8,027 bases of DNA, from assembly GCA_018679295.1 (NCBI GenBank), contig JAHHLP010000113.1, forward strand, positions 1 to 8,027. The letters run 5' to 3'. Shown piece after piece: positions 6,384 through 8,027 of this stretch (position 1 is its first letter; each line of letters opens with the position of its first letter). The translations under genes were made by a program, and so were the position numbers. The stretch comes from Rhodothermia bacterium (GTDB lineage Bacteria; Bacteroidota; Rhodothermia; Rhodothermales; JABDKH01). The notes under the pieces were generated by a model, which searched no databases, was not told the DNA's origin, and was given only the letters and a program-made list of their open reading frames with translations.

Positions 6384-7090
6384 TCGTCCTCTTGAAATTT
6401 GTAACCGACGCCCCAGACCGTTCTGACAAACCGTGGGTTGCCCGGGTCGGCCTCGATTTTGGCGCGCAAGCGCTGTATGTGCGAGTCTACGGTGCGGTCG
6501 TACCCCTCATACTGTATATCCCACACACGATCGAGCAACTGCATTCGGGTAAAGGGACGGCCCGCATTTCTCGCCAGAAAGTACAAGAGGTCGAACTCCC
6601 GAACAGTCAGGTGAACAAGATCACCGTTCAGACTAACCTGACGCCGCATGGGATCGACCTGCAGCACATCAAAAATGAGAGGACTCAGCTCCTCCTCATC
6701 GGGTTCTCCCCCTTTTTCGCGTGTCAGGCGAACTCTCCGCAAGGCAGAACGCACCCGAGCAACCAGCTCCTCAAGACTGAACGGCTTAGTCACATAGTCG
6801 TCGGCGCCAACCTCCAAGCCCACCACACGATCTATCTCTTGTGCCTTTGCCGTAAGCATGATGATATACAGGAGAGGATGATCGGCCCGCAACCGGCGAC
6901 ACACGTCTAGACCGTCTACCTCCGGAATCATTATGTCCAGAAGTACAAGGTCGGGGGTGCGGTCAGCGACAGCCTCAAGCGCCTCAACTCCCGTTTCTGC
7001 GGTTCGGACTTCATAGCCCGAGTCACGAAGGCGGGTCGATACAAGACTGCTCAGTTCCGGATCGTCTTCAACGAGGAGTATGTACTGCAT
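6380..7090 (-). CDS. Response regulator, OmpR/PhoB family
   Basis: This 236-residue DNA-binding regulator is the partner of the overlapping kinase. The receiver domain (1-120) has the acidic pocket E8-D9-D10, phospho-acceptor D52 in LLDIMIP, T80, and K102 in TKPF. A short acidic linker (about 125-136) joins it to a winged-helix domain (138-236) with LTVREFDLLYFLARNAGRPFTR, the recognition-helix region TVDSHIQRLRAKIE and the wing RTVWGVGYKF. The ATG at 7090 is preferred. GAGG lies 5 nt upstream, and the protein then begins MQYILLVEDD as usual. A TTG at 7105 would add five residues without benefit. The gene comes first in a two-gene operon and is divergent from the exported-protein gene at 7323. 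Target genes are unknown. Confidence 0.96.
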   Translation of the reverse strand: MQYILLVEDDPELSSLVSTRLRDSGYEVRTAETGVEALEAVADRTPDLVLLDIMIPEVDGLDVCRRLRADHPLLYIIMLTAKAQEIDRVVGLEVGADDYVTKPFSLEELVARVRSALRRVRLTREKGGEPDEEELSPLIFDVLQVDPMRRQVSLNGDLVHLTVREFDLLYFLARNAGRPFTRMQLLDRVWDIQYEGYDRTVDSHIQRLRAKIEADPGNPRFVRTVWGVGYKFQEDE

Positions 7091-7322
7091 GCTTGCCTCG
7101 CGCAAATCATCAAAATGAAATGTCGACTGTTATCTTATCGGCAACTATGGATCTCGGTCTAGGCGCCAGCCACAGCTGCGTCGCGAAAAATATAAGCTCA
7201 GCAGAAGTGCCCTCGGGCCGCGAGTACAATTCCCGATACTTCCTCCACACTTTCGTGACAACCTCCGGCTGTGCGCGCCGATACAATGAGTCACAAATCA
7301 CGGTAATGGCAGAGATAAATAG
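7091..7322. promoter_or_regulatory. Divergent promoter region between the regulator and the exported protein
   Basis: This 232-bp gap must hold the promoters of both flanking transcription units. On the plus strand TACAAT (7282-7287) resembles a -10 box 35 bp before the ATG. The nearest -35-like GTGACA (7255-7260) is too far away, with a 21-bp gap. A second TACAAT occurs at 7225-7230 and TATAAG at 7191-7196. I find no convincing direct repeat for an OmpR-type regulator and no RNA gene. Confidence 0.3.
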
Positions 7323-8027
7323 ATGCGCAGCAGATTACCGGTTCTGTTAATGCTACCCCTCCTCGCGTGGGCCGATTTGGCAGCGGCTCAGCCGGGGCCT
7401 GAAGAGGCCGAGTACTATCGGTATTGGGTTCAGACCCAGTTGGAGGCGTGGGATCAAGTCGCCCGCGTTGAATTTCGCGAACGATCCAGGCGCACACTCG
7501 ATAATCCGTTTGGTCAGAACACAGCGGCGACGGTTTCCCGTGTGACCGGATTCCCCGACGAACGTGAGTATGAGCGCGAGTTGCTGTCAGCTGAGTTTGA
7601 CGGTCGCCGGGTACCGCCCCGCCGTCTGGCGGACTTCCAGGAGCGATGGGACCGTTTCAGCCGACAACTGGCGAGGGCGTCGAACGCGTTCAGTGGGTGG
7701 AGACTGCGGGCGCTACTGGCCACGCAACCTTCCGGACCACCCGCGCGCGAGGAATTCGAGAACCAAGCAGCGTATCGCATTGACCTCATTCCCGTTAACA
7801 GGCGTTCAAACATTGACCGCGTTACGCTGTGGTTCGCAGAAGGGAGTGGTCGAATACTTGGTAGTCGTACGATTTTCAATCCAGAGGGACAGCGATCTTC
7901 CCTCCAGGCGGAACTTCGATACGACCGCATATCCGGAATCGACGTGCCTACGCATCGCCGCATAGAGGGCACGATTCAAACGCGCAGACGATTGCGTCAC
8001 TTCACCACACTTGTCACGCTCGAGAGC
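7323..8027 (+). CDS. Exported protein of unknown function, possibly LolA-like, C-terminus outside window
   Basis: An open frame of 235 codons runs off the right edge without a stop. The ATG at 7323 directly follows an in-frame TAG, so the start cannot lie further upstream in this frame. The N-terminus is a signal peptide: MRSR, a Leu-rich core (5-15), then LAAA-Q with likely signal peptidase I cleavage after A22. The mature part begins with a charged helical region (about 27-55) and an Arg-rich stretch (99-130). From about 150 come alternating beta strands: YRIDLIPVN, DRVTLWFAEGSGRILGSRTIF, LQAELRYDRISGIDVPTHRRIEG. That pattern, in which a strand reports on a residue after a G-R-I-L-G turn, recalls the LolA/LolB outer-membrane lipoprotein-sorting fold, but no signature residue proves it. 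It is divergent from the two-component genes, which may control it. The Shine-Dalgarno is poor. Confidence 0.72.
   Translation, partial: MRSRLPVLLMLPLLAWADLAAAQPGPEEAEYYRYWVQTQLEAWDQVARVEFRERSRRTLDNPFGQNTAATVSRVTGFPDEREYERELLSAEFDGRRVPPRRLADFQERWDRFSRQLARASNAFSGWRLRALLATQPSGPPAREEFENQAAYRIDLIPVNRRSNIDRVTLWFAEGSGRILGSRTIFNPEGQRSSLQAELRYDRISGIDVPTHRRIEGTIQTRRRLRHFTTLVTLES

Noticed and set aside
6347..6910. A 187-codon plus-strand open frame opposite the response regulator
   Set aside because: It is antisense to an intact OmpR-family regulator and resembles no protein.

Overview
The window is about 8 kb of a gene-dense, moderately GC-rich bacterial chromosome. The source is probably a free-living heterotroph. 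The response regulator, histidine kinase, TPR lipoprotein and fumarylacetoacetase look like those of the Rhodothermota/Balneolota/Bacteroidota side of the tree. That placement is an impression from protein style, not a measured result. There are no mobile elements, tRNAs, rRNAs or CRISPR arrays.

Layout, left to right. A PLP-dependent Cys/Met (transsulfuration) enzyme leaves the window at the left edge on the minus strand; only its first 71 complete codons are present. Upstream of it on the same strand, with a GC-rich hairpin between them, is a TPR-repeat lipoprotein. Next, on the plus strand, a conserved protein of unknown function (likely alpha/beta-barrel) and a complete fumarylacetoacetase are 43 bp apart and probably form one transcription unit. 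A 295-bp gap follows, and then a small heat-shock protein (Hsp20) that ends at a strong intrinsic terminator. Converging on that terminator from the right is a minus-strand two-component system, with the response regulator first and the histidine kinase second, joined by an ATGA overlap. Divergent from it, a secreted or periplasmic protein of unknown function, possibly LolA-like, runs off the right edge.

The most interesting element is the leader of the hsp20 gene. From about 4275 to 4369 the sequence can fold into one long interrupted hairpin. Its basal stem pairs the Shine-Dalgarno AAGAGG with an exact complement, CCTCTT, about 80 nt upstream. Above this sits a 14-bp stem with one mismatch, and above that two short GC stems. 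The same bases also form competing short hairpins. This is the architecture of an RNA thermometer, in front of the gene type that most often carries one. The sequence does not show the ROSE motif or a fourU run that I can recognise, so it may be an undescribed class.

Functionally, fumarylacetoacetase points to aerobic tyrosine/phenylalanine breakdown via homogentisate, although the earlier enzymes are not in the window. The two-component system and the exported protein form a divergent pair that may be regulatorily linked. The other genes are housekeeping or stress functions with no evident shared pathway.
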